Assembly: GCA_902497145.1 (NCBI GenBank)
Contig: CABVDR010000005.1
Location: 1-64,000, forward strand
Direction of reading: 5' to 3'
DNA: 64,000 nt
Source: an uncultured Oscillospiraceae bacterium
Lineage (GTDB): Bacteria; Bacillota; Clostridia; Oscillospirales; Oscillospiraceae
In this document: positions 17,148-24,697 of the stretch, piece after piece
Layout of the letters: each line of letters opens with the position of its first letter
Numbering within the stretch: position 1 is the first letter of the stretch
Position numbers and translations under genes: made by a program
Notes under the pieces: model-generated
The model's database searches: none
What the model was told of the DNA's origin: nothing
What the model saw: only the letters and a program-made list of their open reading frames with translations

Positions 17148-17456
17148 ATGATTTACGACATAAAGCGGAGCGGCGAGCGCATTCGCCGGCTTCGTATCCA
17201 GCATGGCTATACACAGGAACAACTGGCGGGAGAATTGAACATTGACCGGAGCCTGATCAGCCACGTGGAGGCGGGAAAACGGGGCTGCTCGGTAGATCTG
17301 CTCGTCCGTTTTTCCGAGCTTTTTGACGTATCACTGGATCTGCTGGTCCTGGGCAAAGAGAAAAGCGGCCTTCCAAGTGCTGCGGGCCGCAAACAGCTGA
17401 AAGAGGATATTGCAAAGCTGATAGAGCGTCTGGAGGTACTCCAAAGTACATTGTAA
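17148..17456 (+). CDS. Small Cro/CI (XRE)-type HTH transcriptional regulator
   Basis: ATG 17148 follows GGAG at 17135-17138. The 102-residue protein has a classic HTH_3 fold at residues ~10-65: GERIRRLRIQHGYTQEQLA, ELNIDRSLISHVEAG, then CSVDLLVRFSELFDVSLD. A short helical tail (LKEDIAKLIERLEVLQ) may mediate dimerisation. Longer in-frame extensions upstream run through inverted repeats and look non-coding. In integrative elements such proteins commonly repress excision or transfer genes. An inverted repeat at 17101-17134 is a candidate operator. Confidence 0.9.
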   Translation: MIYDIKRSGERIRRLRIQHGYTQEQLAGELNIDRSLISHVEAGKRGCSVDLLVRFSELFDVSLDLLVLGKEKSGLPSAAGRKQLKEDIAKLIERLEVLQSTL

Positions 17457-17539
17457 GCAAGCGTGACGATTTGTCACGGGGATGTGACTAAGCCACTCTA
17501 AAAAATGTCGCCGGAGCCTTCTACAATGGGTACAGAGCC

Positions 17540-17587
17540 AAGAGCCTGTGTACCTTGCTACGAAAATAGGTAGCGAGGTCGTGTACC
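17540..17587 (+). other. Recurrent hairpin motif, copy B
   Basis: AAGAGCCTGTGTAC is followed by a nine-base-pair stem (CCTTGCTAC with GTAGCGAGG around GAAAATAG) and TCGTGTACC, with GTAC able to pair with GTAC outside it. The same framing words occur at 4502-4560 and 19271-19310. Copy B lies just outside the left end of the IS110 element. The rest of 17457-17603 holds no gene that I can support. Confidence 0.5.
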
Positions 17588-17684
17588 TTGACAAACAGGT
17601 TTTCAACGCCTCATGAAAAACCATCGCAGCACAAAAAGCGGCAGGCCAAAACCTGTCGCTGGTCGAAATATGGAACAGTGGGCA

Positions 17685-18923
17685 TCAGTCTGGTGCCACC
17701 ACAAAGTATCCCAGTTTTTGCAGTTCGTTCACCATGCGGCTGGCCCGTTTTCGTTCGCTTTGTTTCCTGCGGATTTCAAAGCACTCTTCGTTGTATGGGG
17801 TTCCCGTCTTCAGCATCGTGTAAATTAGTGCCAGCAGCTTGCGAGCCAAAGCAATTGTTGCCCGCTTTGCTCCCTTGCGCTGCTTGACTCGCCAGTACCA
17901 GCCAGAGAGGTACAGTGTTCGTTTTCCAGAGATGACCCATCCGACTTCGCAGAGCATGCTTTTCAGGTAAGGATTTCCCTTATTGATATGGGCACTCTTG
18001 CGTTTTCCGGCACTCTCGTTGTTGCCGGGACTCAAACCAGCCCAGGAGCATATGTGCTGGGAATCCGGAAATGCACTCATATCAGTACCAATCTCTGCGA
18101 TGATGGAAGCTGCTGCGGTTACATCAATGCCCGGTATAGAACACAGGAGACTTAATGCCGCTTCATGTTTTACGATTTCTTCCGAAATAGCATCTTCCAC
18201 GGTATGGCGGTGCCGTTCAAGAGATTCCAAGTGTTCAAATATCATACGAAGAAAGGACCGCTGGTGCTCTGAAAGTGAGCCGTTCAAGGCAACAAGAATT
18301 TCGTCAATGCGTTTCCGAGTCTGTGTTTTCAGACACTTATCCAGAGCTTCCCGCGAAATATCTCCGTATTCCATGAGATGACGGATAATATTTCGTCCAG
18401 AAGCTCCAAATGCGTCCGATAGAAACGCTGTGAAACGGAAGCCGGAGCTTTGCAGAAACTTATCGATGCGGTTCTTTTGGGCGGTTATGTCGTGAACAAT
18501 GCTCTTACGATACCGTGTTAGATGTCGCAGTTCCCGAAAAGTCTTATCTGGGATAAAGCTCCCATTTAGCAACCCGGCCCGGAGTAATGTAGCTATCCAT
18601 TGCGCATCACGCATATCCGTTTTGCGCCCAGGCACATTCTTCATGTGGCGGGCATTTACTACCAGAATGTTGATCTGACCGTCAAAGCAGGGCTCCAACA
18701 TCTCATAAATGGGTTGCCAATAAATCCCGGTGCTCTCCATGGCAACATGGCGACACTCTACCTCCAACACCCAGTCCCGTAATTTCCTCATTTCTGGGAT
18801 AAGCGTGCTGAAAGAGCGAATCTCAATTTCCGGCTCGGTGCCCAGCTCGCCTCTGGCAAGACAAGCAACGATAACATCGCGGTGAACATCCAATCCCATG
18901 GCGCAGGTCAATATGTCTTGCAT
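17685..18923 (-). CDS. IS110-family DEDD transposase
   Basis: The 412-residue protein starts at ATG 18923 after GGGAGG. The N-terminal RuvC-like DEDD domain shows MGLDVHRD (first Asp), VAMESTGIYWQP (Glu) and the paired aspartates of GRKTDMRDAQWIA. A coiled-coil middle follows. The C-terminal Transposase_20 domain contains LLCSIPGIDVTAAASIIAEIG and AGLSPGNNESAGKRK, whose serine is the expected nucleophile. Enzymes of this family recombine a circular intermediate with a target chosen by an element-encoded RNA. All catalytic residues appear intact, so the element may be active. Confidence 0.93.
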   Translation of the reverse strand: MQDILTCAMGLDVHRDVIVACLARGELGTEPEIEIRSFSTLIPEMRKLRDWVLEVECRHVAMESTGIYWQPIYEMLEPCFDGQINILVVNARHMKNVPGRKTDMRDAQWIATLLRAGLLNGSFIPDKTFRELRHLTRYRKSIVHDITAQKNRIDKFLQSSGFRFTAFLSDAFGASGRNIIRHLMEYGDISREALDKCLKTQTRKRIDEILVALNGSLSEHQRSFLRMIFEHLESLERHRHTVEDAISEEIVKHEAALSLLCSIPGIDVTAAASIIAEIGTDMSAFPDSQHICSWAGLSPGNNESAGKRKSAHINKGNPYLKSMLCEVGWVISGKRTLYLSGWYWRVKQRKGAKRATIALARKLLALIYTMLKTGTPYNEECFEIRRKQSERKRASRMVNELQKLGYFVVAPD

Positions 18924-19176
18924 CAAATTCCTCCCTGAAATATGCAGGCTGGGAATTGCCCGGGTGGGTATCCGAACTTTGCTACTCGTGCTCTTCACTT
19001 GCGTGATGCAACATACTGCTGTTCTCTTGGGCAATTCGTCCACGTTGAACAAACGGGGTGAAAATCCACCAAGGTGCAACCGGACTACGCCTGCTGACTT
19101 CAGTTTAGCAAATTCTGCGGTTAACGCACAGACTATATTTTCATTCTCAGTTGTGATGGCATTTCATGAGGCGTTG
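18924..19176 (-). ncRNA. Putative IS110 bridge-RNA region (non-coding end)
   Basis: This 253-base stretch between the transposase start and the element end has no convincing reading frame; the ORF continuing upstream of ATG 18923 lacks family features. In IS110-group elements the corresponding end encodes the structured bridge RNA with target- and donor-binding loops. I did not resolve the two loops by eye, so this is placed from family knowledge only. Confidence 0.35.
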
Positions 19177-19270
19177 TCAAGTTCATACCAGCAGTGCGGA
19201 ATCCCACACAGACAATACGCATGGCGCGCCAGGACCCGGAGGGGGCTGAAAAGCCCTCTCCGGCGAGCGA

Positions 19271-19342
19271 TACCGCCTGTGTAACACGGCCCCGGCAAAG
19301 CCGTCGTGTATTCCCAGGGTTGAAAGCAGCAGAGACCCTGGG
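19271..19342 (+). other. Recurrent hairpin motif, copy C, plus following hairpin
   Basis: CCGCCTGTGTA is followed by a stem (ACACGGC with GCCGTCGTGT, one bulge) and CGTGTA ending at 19310, matching the framing of copies A and B. Directly after it CCCAGGGT (19313-19320) pairs perfectly with ACCCTGGG (19335-19342). It lies in the 19177-19459 gap between the IS and the helicase gene; the rest of that gap has further short repeats but no gene. Confidence 0.45.
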
Positions 19343-19459
19343 GGTATGCCTGTGAAGGTCTGCCAAACCTTGTCCGTACTGTTCCCAACTCATCGGGGGG
19401 CGAGCCGCAAATACGATGAGGAAAGAACGAATCAGATTGAATGAAGGGGACATATACGG

Positions 19460-21394
19460 ATGAATACCAAGGCTAACAGGCAAAATGCCCATAACGAGAT
19501 CGACCATATTTTCAGAGACCTGCTCCCTGCACAGGGGATGGCGGAGCGTCCGGCCCAGATCACATTGAGCCACCAGATGCTGGACGCCATGCTGGAGGGC
19601 GGCATCGCCCTCTGCGACGCGGGAACCGGGATCGGAAAGACCTATGCCTATCTGGTGGCCGGGACAGCGTTCCACCGTTTCCGGGCGGCCCAGGGCCTGC
19701 CGCCGCGCCCGCTTCTGATCTCCACCTCCAGCATCGCCCTCCAGGACGCGGTGCTGAACGACTACCTGCCCCTGCTCTCCAAGCTCCTGCTGGCAGACGG
19801 TATGCTGCAGGCCCCGCTGCGCGCCATCCTCCGCAAGGGCAAGGCCCACTATGTGTGTGATGAGCGCCTGAAACAACGGCTGCAGGCCGTCGATCTGAGG
19901 CGGAAGAATCCAAAAGCGCGGGAGGCCCTGCTGTCTCTGCGGGACCATCTGGATTTGGACATGGCCGTCCACCTCAGCGGCTATGACCGGGAGCGCGTAT
20001 GTGTTCCCCAGATATGCGACTGCGGCCATGGTGACTGCCGGTATCTCTGCTTTATGGACGCGTGCGATTCCGGAAGGTATCAATTTCAAATCTGCAACCA
20101 CAACCTGCTTCTGGCGGACGCCATTCACCGCAGCACAGGGAAGCGGCCCATCTTCCCGGAATACAGCGGGCTCGTCATGGACGAGGCCCACAAGCTGCCG
20201 GAAACCGCCCGGCAGATGTTCGGCGTCACGTTCATGGCGGAAGAATTCCGCAGCCTGATCCACAGCCTGCGCCGGGAGCGTTACCTGCTGGCCTCCGAGA
20301 CTTTGGCGGCAGCGGCAGAACCTCTGCTGAAGGAGCTGTCCAGGCCGTGGGATACGGAGCGGCCCTTTTCTCATTTCGCCGGCCTGCTGGCAGGGCCGAA
20401 CCGGACACTTCTGGTGATCCATCAGCAACTCAGGGATCTCCTGACACCCAGTGCCCGAAAGCAGCTGGAGCAGGTGTCCAGCAAGTCGGAGCTGTTCCGC
20501 AGCCGACGACCTGAGATGGTGTTCTACACTGCGGAGGATGAGCGGGGCGGCTCCATGCTGTGCGCCTCCGCCGCCGACCTGACCGCCCAATTCCGCCAGA
20601 CCCTCTGGCGGCAGGACAAGCCGATGATCCTGGCCTCCGGTACGTTGGCCGTGGGCCGGGACTTCCGGCACTTCAGAAAGGAAACCGGCCTGTTGGCGGA
20701 TGGGCGCGTGCGGGAGTTCGTCGCGCCCTCCCCTTTTAACTACAGCAGGAACTGCCTGCTGTATCTCCCACACATCCCGCCTAACCAGGGAGACAAGGAC
20801 TATTACGACCAGCTGGCGGAGGCGATCATCGCGCTTCTGGACGCGGCCAACGGCCACGCCCTGGCGTTGTTCACCTCCTACGCCGCCATGTCCGCCGTGA
20901 AAGAGCGGCTGCGGAGAGGGACGCTGAACTACCCTCTGTTTACGCTGGGACGAAACAGCGCTCATACCATGGAGCGGTTTAAAGCCAGTCCAGGCAGCGT
21001 CCTGCTGGCCACCGGCGCGGCCTGGGAGGGCTTTGACTTTCCAGGCGACTGCGTGTCCCTGCTCATCATCCCCAGGCTGCCATTTCCTCTTCCCGACGCC
21101 CACAGGGAAAAAGAGCGGGAGAAGCACCCAACGCTCCGTGCCTTCCTGCGGGCGGTGGTGGTGCCGGAGATGCAGATCAAGCTGAAGCAGGGCTTTGGCC
21201 GGGCCATCCGCACGGAGACGGACACCTGCGTGGTGGCCATCCTGGATGAGCGGGCCGCCCAGGGCCGCCGCTATTTTACGGATATGATCGCTGCCCTGCC
21301 GGAAATGCCGGTCACGGACAGCCTGACAGAGGTGGAGCAGTTCATCCGGACTGTTAAGGCGGAATCTTACTTCCAGGAGGGCGCGGCATCATGA
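19460..21394 (+). CDS. DinG/XPD-like superfamily 2 helicase
   Basis: The 644-residue protein has the Walker A motif DAGTGIGKTYAYL at residues ~53-65, a DEAH box in VMDEAHKL (~237-246) and the motif VI sequence QGFGRAIRTETD near residue 575. Between motifs I and II several cysteines (VCVPQICDCGHGDCRYLCFMDAC, broken by a few residues) could hold an Fe-S cluster, as in XPD/DinG proteins. Such enzymes unwind DNA 5' to 3'. The gene starts at ATG 19460 after GAAGGGGA, and its stop overlaps the next start (ATGA). Placed just before the recombinase cassette, it probably helps process the element's DNA. Confidence 0.87.
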   Translation: MNTKANRQNAHNEIDHIFRDLLPAQGMAERPAQITLSHQMLDAMLEGGIALCDAGTGIGKTYAYLVAGTAFHRFRAAQGLPPRPLLISTSSIALQDAVLNDYLPLLSKLLLADGMLQAPLRAILRKGKAHYVCDERLKQRLQAVDLRRKNPKAREALLSLRDHLDLDMAVHLSGYDRERVCVPQICDCGHGDCRYLCFMDACDSGRYQFQICNHNLLLADAIHRSTGKRPIFPEYSGLVMDEAHKLPETARQMFGVTFMAEEFRSLIHSLRRERYLLASETLAAAAEPLLKELSRPWDTERPFSHFAGLLAGPNRTLLVIHQQLRDLLTPSARKQLEQVSSKSELFRSRRPEMVFYTAEDERGGSMLCASAADLTAQFRQTLWRQDKPMILASGTLAVGRDFRHFRKETGLLADGRVREFVAPSPFNYSRNCLLYLPHIPPNQGDKDYYDQLAEAIIALLDAANGHALALFTSYAAMSAVKERLRRGTLNYPLFTLGRNSAHTMERFKASPGSVLLATGAAWEGFDFPGDCVSLLIIPRLPFPLPDAHREKEREKHPTLRAFLRAVVVPEMQIKLKQGFGRAIRTETDTCVVAILDERAAQGRRYFTDMIAALPEMPVTDSLTEVEQFIRTVKAESYFQEGAAS

Positions 21395-21543
21395 TCAACG
21401 CCAGGACGGAGCTGCAGTATCAGATTGCATTGGGCGTTCTGGCCCGGATGCGGGAGGCCGGCTTTGTGACGGAGGAGGAAGCCGCCGTCATCCAGCGGCT
21501 GGCTGCGGAGAAATACCGCCCGGCAGCTGTTCGGGAATCGTGA
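21391..21543 (+). CDS. Small SHOCT-like protein
   Basis: This 50-residue product (MINARTELQYQIALGVLAR ... EEEAAVIQRLAAEKYRP) begins inside the helicase stop codon. It contains a helix, the turn EAGFVTEEEA and a second helix, the pattern of SHOCT short C-terminal domains. Small proteins of this kind commonly precede the serine-recombinase cassette of Clostridia elements. The function is unknown, possibly oligomerisation or partner binding. Confidence 0.65.
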   Translation: MINARTELQYQIALGVLARMREAGFVTEEEAAVIQRLAAEKYRPAAVRES

Positions 21544-21607
21544 TAGCTATTCCGGGCAAGGTGTGGTAGTGTTGTCGTTGCCAAAAACGAGGAAAGGACG
21601 GACACCC

Positions 21608-22096
21608 ATGAATGGAACAGAAAGAACCCCGCTGCGTGTTGCAGTATATGGCCGGGTGGGCAACGCTGACCAGATCGCCCTGGATGCACAGGTCAGAGCC
21701 CTCACAGCCCAAGTGGAGGAACATGAGGGCTGGACTCTGGCGGGCGTCTATGTGGATGTGGTTCCCAGCGGCAGACGGATGCGGAAGCGGAAAGAGCTTA
21801 CCCGTATGCGGAAGGACTGCCAGGCCGGGAAGATCGACAAGATCCTGGTCAGATCCATATCCCGGTTGTCAAGGGATATCCAGGACTGCCGGGAGCTCCT
21901 GCGGGAGCTGACCGCCCTTGAGGTGTCCGTCTACTTTGAACTGGAGGACATTGACACCGGCGAGAACGGCCCACAGATGGAATGCATGAATCTGTATTCC
22001 ATGCTCGCCAAAAGAGAGGCGGAAGAAATCGCGCGGCACCGCGGCTGCGGGTGCTGCACCGGCTGGCCCACAATCATAGGAAGAAGGTTCCCGTGA
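21608..22096 (+). CDS. Serine-recombinase catalytic-domain protein lacking the nucleophile serine
   Basis: The 162-residue product covers only the resolvase domain. Its N-terminus reads LRVAVYGRVGNADQ where active relatives read AAYCRVSTDS, so the catalytic serine is glycine (G18). Other conserved parts remain: the helix LTRMRKDCQAGKIDKILV and the arginine-rich SISRLSRDIQDCRELL. The protein stops soon after the long helix begins (MLAKREAEEIARHRG), with no DNA-binding recombinase domain. ATG 21608 is preceded by AGGAAAGGA. It may be an inactive partner or regulator of the two complete recombinases, or a decayed half of a split enzyme whose other half could be the gene at 23891. Confidence 0.75.
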   Translation: MNGTERTPLRVAVYGRVGNADQIALDAQVRALTAQVEEHEGWTLAGVYVDVVPSGRRMRKRKELTRMRKDCQAGKIDKILVRSISRLSRDIQDCRELLRELTALEVSVYFELEDIDTGENGPQMECMNLYSMLAKREAEEIARHRGCGCCTGWPTIIGRRFP

Positions 22097-22308
22097 TGGA
22101 ATACAACTACTACGCCGAGCAGAAATATAGGTACGCCGGATACATTGAAGCCCGAATCCTGACCGCCCAGGAGGCGGAGGCACTGGGCTATGAGGACGGC
22201 TATGTGAAGCACCATGAGGACTGCAAGGTCTATGTGGACGGGTTCGACACCAGGGAGGCCGCACGGAATCATTTGGACGACCTGGAGAACTGCCGCATCA
22301 TGGAGTGA
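22096..22308 (+). CDS. Small hypothetical protein of the recombinase cassette
   Basis: This 70-residue protein (MEYNYYAEQKYRYAGYIEAR ...) starts one base inside the previous stop codon (TGATG), indicating coupled translation. It is acidic, rich in Tyr and Glu, and has no recognisable motif, signal peptide or cysteine pair. Its size and position between recombinase genes would suit a recombination directionality factor, but nothing in the sequence proves that. Confidence 0.6.
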   Translation: MEYNYYAEQKYRYAGYIEARILTAQEAEALGYEDGYVKHHEDCKVYVDGFDTREAARNHLDDLENCRIME

Positions 22309-22337
22309 CAAAACGGAACGGGAAGGAGTGGAACGGC

Positions 22338-23894
22338 ATGGCGTCAAATGTGACTGTAATCCCGCCGAAAGCAGTACAGCCGGACATCCTGCGGGTGGCG
22401 GCGTACTGCCGGGTCAGTTCGGATTCCAGCGACCAGCTCCACTCTTACGCCGCTCAGATTAAGGAGTACACGGAGCAAATCAACGGCCATGCTGGCTGGG
22501 AGCTGGTGGACGTGTATGCCGATGAGGGGCTGACCGGCACCAGAATGGACAAGCGGGAGGACTTCAACCGTATGCTGGCCGACTGCCGCAAGGGCAGGAT
22601 CGATAAGGTGCTGGTCAAATCCATCTCCCGGTTCGCCCGCAACACCCGTGACTGCCTCGCTTCCCTTCGAGAGCTGTCCAGGCTGGGGGTATCCGTCTAC
22701 TTCGAAAAAGAGAATATTGACACCGGAACGCTCACCACGGAATTGATGGTGAGCGTTTCCGGTTCTCTGGCCCAGCAGGAATCCGTCTCTATCTCCCAGA
22801 ATCAGTGTCAGAGCTACCAACGGAGAATGGAGAAGGGCCAATTTATCACCTGCAAGGCTCCCTTCGGCTACCGATTGGCACATGGAAAGGACCTGGAGAT
22901 TATCCCGGAGGAAGCGGAGCAGGTGCGCTGGATGTTCCAGTCCTATCTCAGCGGGCAAAGCCTGGACTGGATCGCGGCGGAGATGACGAAAAAGGGATTC
23001 CCCACAACGGACAAAACGCCCTATTGGCAGCACACCACGGTTCTCTACATATTAACCAATGAGAAATACATAGGCGATACCCTCAGCCAAAAGACCTTCT
23101 CCTCCGGCTTCCCTTTTGTAAAGCAGCGAAACCATGGAGAACGGGACCAATACTACACGGAGGACACGCACCCCGCCATAATTACAAAAGAGGTATTTGA
23201 AAAAACACAGGAGCTGCTCCGACGCAAAGCCAGTCACACAGGGTGGTCATATCAGCCCTATCTGCTGTCGCGGAGAATCATATGTGGAGTGTGCGGCACC
23301 CCCTTCGTTCGCCGGGAAGGGCGGAGTGGGCGTGTGGTATGGATCTGCCGCAAACACGATAAGGGTGCGTCAAACTGCCCGATGGGCAGGATTCCAGAGT
23401 GCGAGATCTATGCAGCTTTTGTACGGATGTACAACAGGCTGAAGCAGAATGAAGGGATTGTCCTGCGGCCCATGCTGGAGCAGCTGGATGACCTGCGGAC
23501 CGCCCTCCTGCGGGAGGATCCCGCCATGCTGGCGGTCAACCAGGCCATTGCCCAGGCCGCCGAGCAGAGCCACAACATCAGCAAGCTCCAGAGTGCCGGA
23601 CTGCTGGATGCGGAGGCCGGCGCCGCCAAGCAGAGCGCCATCAATGCCCAATTGACACAGCTCCGTGCGGAGCGCCGCAGGCTGCTTAAGAACGATGACG
23701 TTGAAGAAGCGGCGGAGACCCTGCGCCAGACGGCAGAAGCTGTGCGGCAGGGCCCGGAGCGGCTGGACAACTTTGATGAGGGGCTGTTCGACACGCTGGT
23801 GGAACGGATCGTCGCGGAGTCCCAGACCCGCCTCCGCTTCCGGCTGTGGGGCGGCCTGGAATTGACGGAACTGCTGGAGGAGGAAGTTGGATGA
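22338..23894 (+). CDS. Large serine recombinase
   Basis: The 518-residue protein has a complete resolvase domain with catalytic S27 in AAYCRVSSDS and the motif VKSISRFARNTRDCL. The Recombinase domain (about 165-270; APFGYRLAHGKDLEIIPEEA, VLYILTNEKYIGD) and a zinc ribbon (CGVCG ... CRKH ... NCP) follow. A coiled coil (~370-470) completes the architecture of Tn4451/TndX-type integrases. ATG 22338 was chosen because AAGGAG lies 9 bases upstream; a GTG at 22305 lacks a site. It probably works with the second intact recombinase at 24698 in integration and excision of the element. Confidence 0.92.
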   Translation: MASNVTVIPPKAVQPDILRVAAYCRVSSDSSDQLHSYAAQIKEYTEQINGHAGWELVDVYADEGLTGTRMDKREDFNRMLADCRKGRIDKVLVKSISRFARNTRDCLASLRELSRLGVSVYFEKENIDTGTLTTELMVSVSGSLAQQESVSISQNQCQSYQRRMEKGQFITCKAPFGYRLAHGKDLEIIPEEAEQVRWMFQSYLSGQSLDWIAAEMTKKGFPTTDKTPYWQHTTVLYILTNEKYIGDTLSQKTFSSGFPFVKQRNHGERDQYYTEDTHPAIITKEVFEKTQELLRRKASHTGWSYQPYLLSRRIICGVCGTPFVRREGRSGRVVWICRKHDKGASNCPMGRIPECEIYAAFVRMYNRLKQNEGIVLRPMLEQLDDLRTALLREDPAMLAVNQAIAQAAEQSHNISKLQSAGLLDAEAGAAKQSAINAQLTQLRAERRRLLKNDDVEEAAETLRQTAEAVRQGPERLDNFDEGLFDTLVERIVAESQTRLRFRLWGGLELTELLEEEVG

Positions 23895-24670
23895 GAAACC
23901 GGACCTTGTTATATGGCTATCAGTTCCAGAATGGGGATCTGACTGTAGCCCCGGAGGAGGCCGCTGTGGTGGTCCGGGTGTTCACCCTTTACATGGCCGG
24001 CCTGTCCTATCAAAAGATTTCGGATACCCTGAACAAAGAACATATCCCATACAGCCAGGAGCGGCCTGAGTGGAACAAGCACAAGGTCAAGCGCCTGCTG
24101 GAGAATCCCCGCTACATTGGACGGGACAGCTATCCGGCCATCGTTGACGACGAGATGTTCCAGACCGTCCAGACGATGATCCATGGGAAAACGGCCGGAT
24201 ACGCCCCCAGGCCGGATCGCCCGGCCCTTCGGTTTAAAGATTGTATGCGCTGCGCCCGCTGCGGCGGAGCATTGCACAGACTGGCCGGGAAGGGACGCAG
24301 GGAGGATACGCTGTATCTCAAATGCGCCTGCTGCGCCGCTGTGGCCACCATTGCGGATGCCGAGCTGCTGGATGAGGTGGCCCGGCAGTGGGCGGAGCAC
24401 AAGGCGCCCCGCCAGGAGCCGTACCAGCCCTCCGGGGAGGTCATCCGCCTGACCAATGCCATTAACCGTGCCCTGGAACGCCCGGAATCACCGGAGGAGG
24501 TTGTCTCCCTGATTCTGCAGGGCGCCTCGGCCCGGTACGACTGCTGTCCCGCGGCAGCTCCATATGAGAATGCAGACCGTCCGCTGGAGGTGGATTTTAA
24601 CCGCATCCGGCAGGCGGTCTCTTCTATCACCATATCGGCAGACAACACGGTGGCGGTCTCCTTCCAATAG
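23891..24670 (+). CDS. Recombinase-domain protein without catalytic domain
   Basis: The 259-residue product begins directly at the DNA-binding Recombinase domain (LLYGYQFQNGDLTVAPEEA, ISDTLNKEHIPYSQE, VKRLLENPRYIGRD). A zinc ribbon (CMRCARCGGAL ... CACC) follows, then a helical tail. The whole resolvase domain is absent. Its ATG overlaps the stop of the preceding recombinase (ATGA at 23891-23894), so it is translated with it. It may be an accessory att-site binding subunit. Together with the catalytic-only gene at 21608 it resembles a large serine recombinase split in two. Confidence 0.8.
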   Translation: MRNRTLLYGYQFQNGDLTVAPEEAAVVVRVFTLYMAGLSYQKISDTLNKEHIPYSQERPEWNKHKVKRLLENPRYIGRDSYPAIVDDEMFQTVQTMIHGKTAGYAPRPDRPALRFKDCMRCARCGGALHRLAGKGRREDTLYLKCACCAAVATIADAELLDEVARQWAEHKAPRQEPYQPSGEVIRLTNAINRALERPESPEEVVSLILQGASARYDCCPAAAPYENADRPLEVDFNRIRQAVSSITISADNTVAVSFQ

Positions 24671-24697
24671 ACCACCGGGAAAGGACAGGAATTGAAC

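Larger units (their letters stand above)
17604..19176. mobile_element. IS110-family insertion sequence (about 1.57 kb)
   Basis: The transposase gene is flanked by inverted copies of a 25-base word beginning CAACGCCTCATGAAA. The left copy is at 17604-17628 and the right copy, on the complement, at 19152-19176, agreeing at 22 of 25 positions. The element is visibly lower in GC than the DNA on both sides. IS110-family elements usually lack simple terminal repeats and the precise ends can lie a few bases outside subterminal repeats, so the boundaries are approximate. The ~250-base non-coding end lies upstream of the transposase, as in the IS110 group where the guide (bridge) RNA is encoded. Confidence 0.75.
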
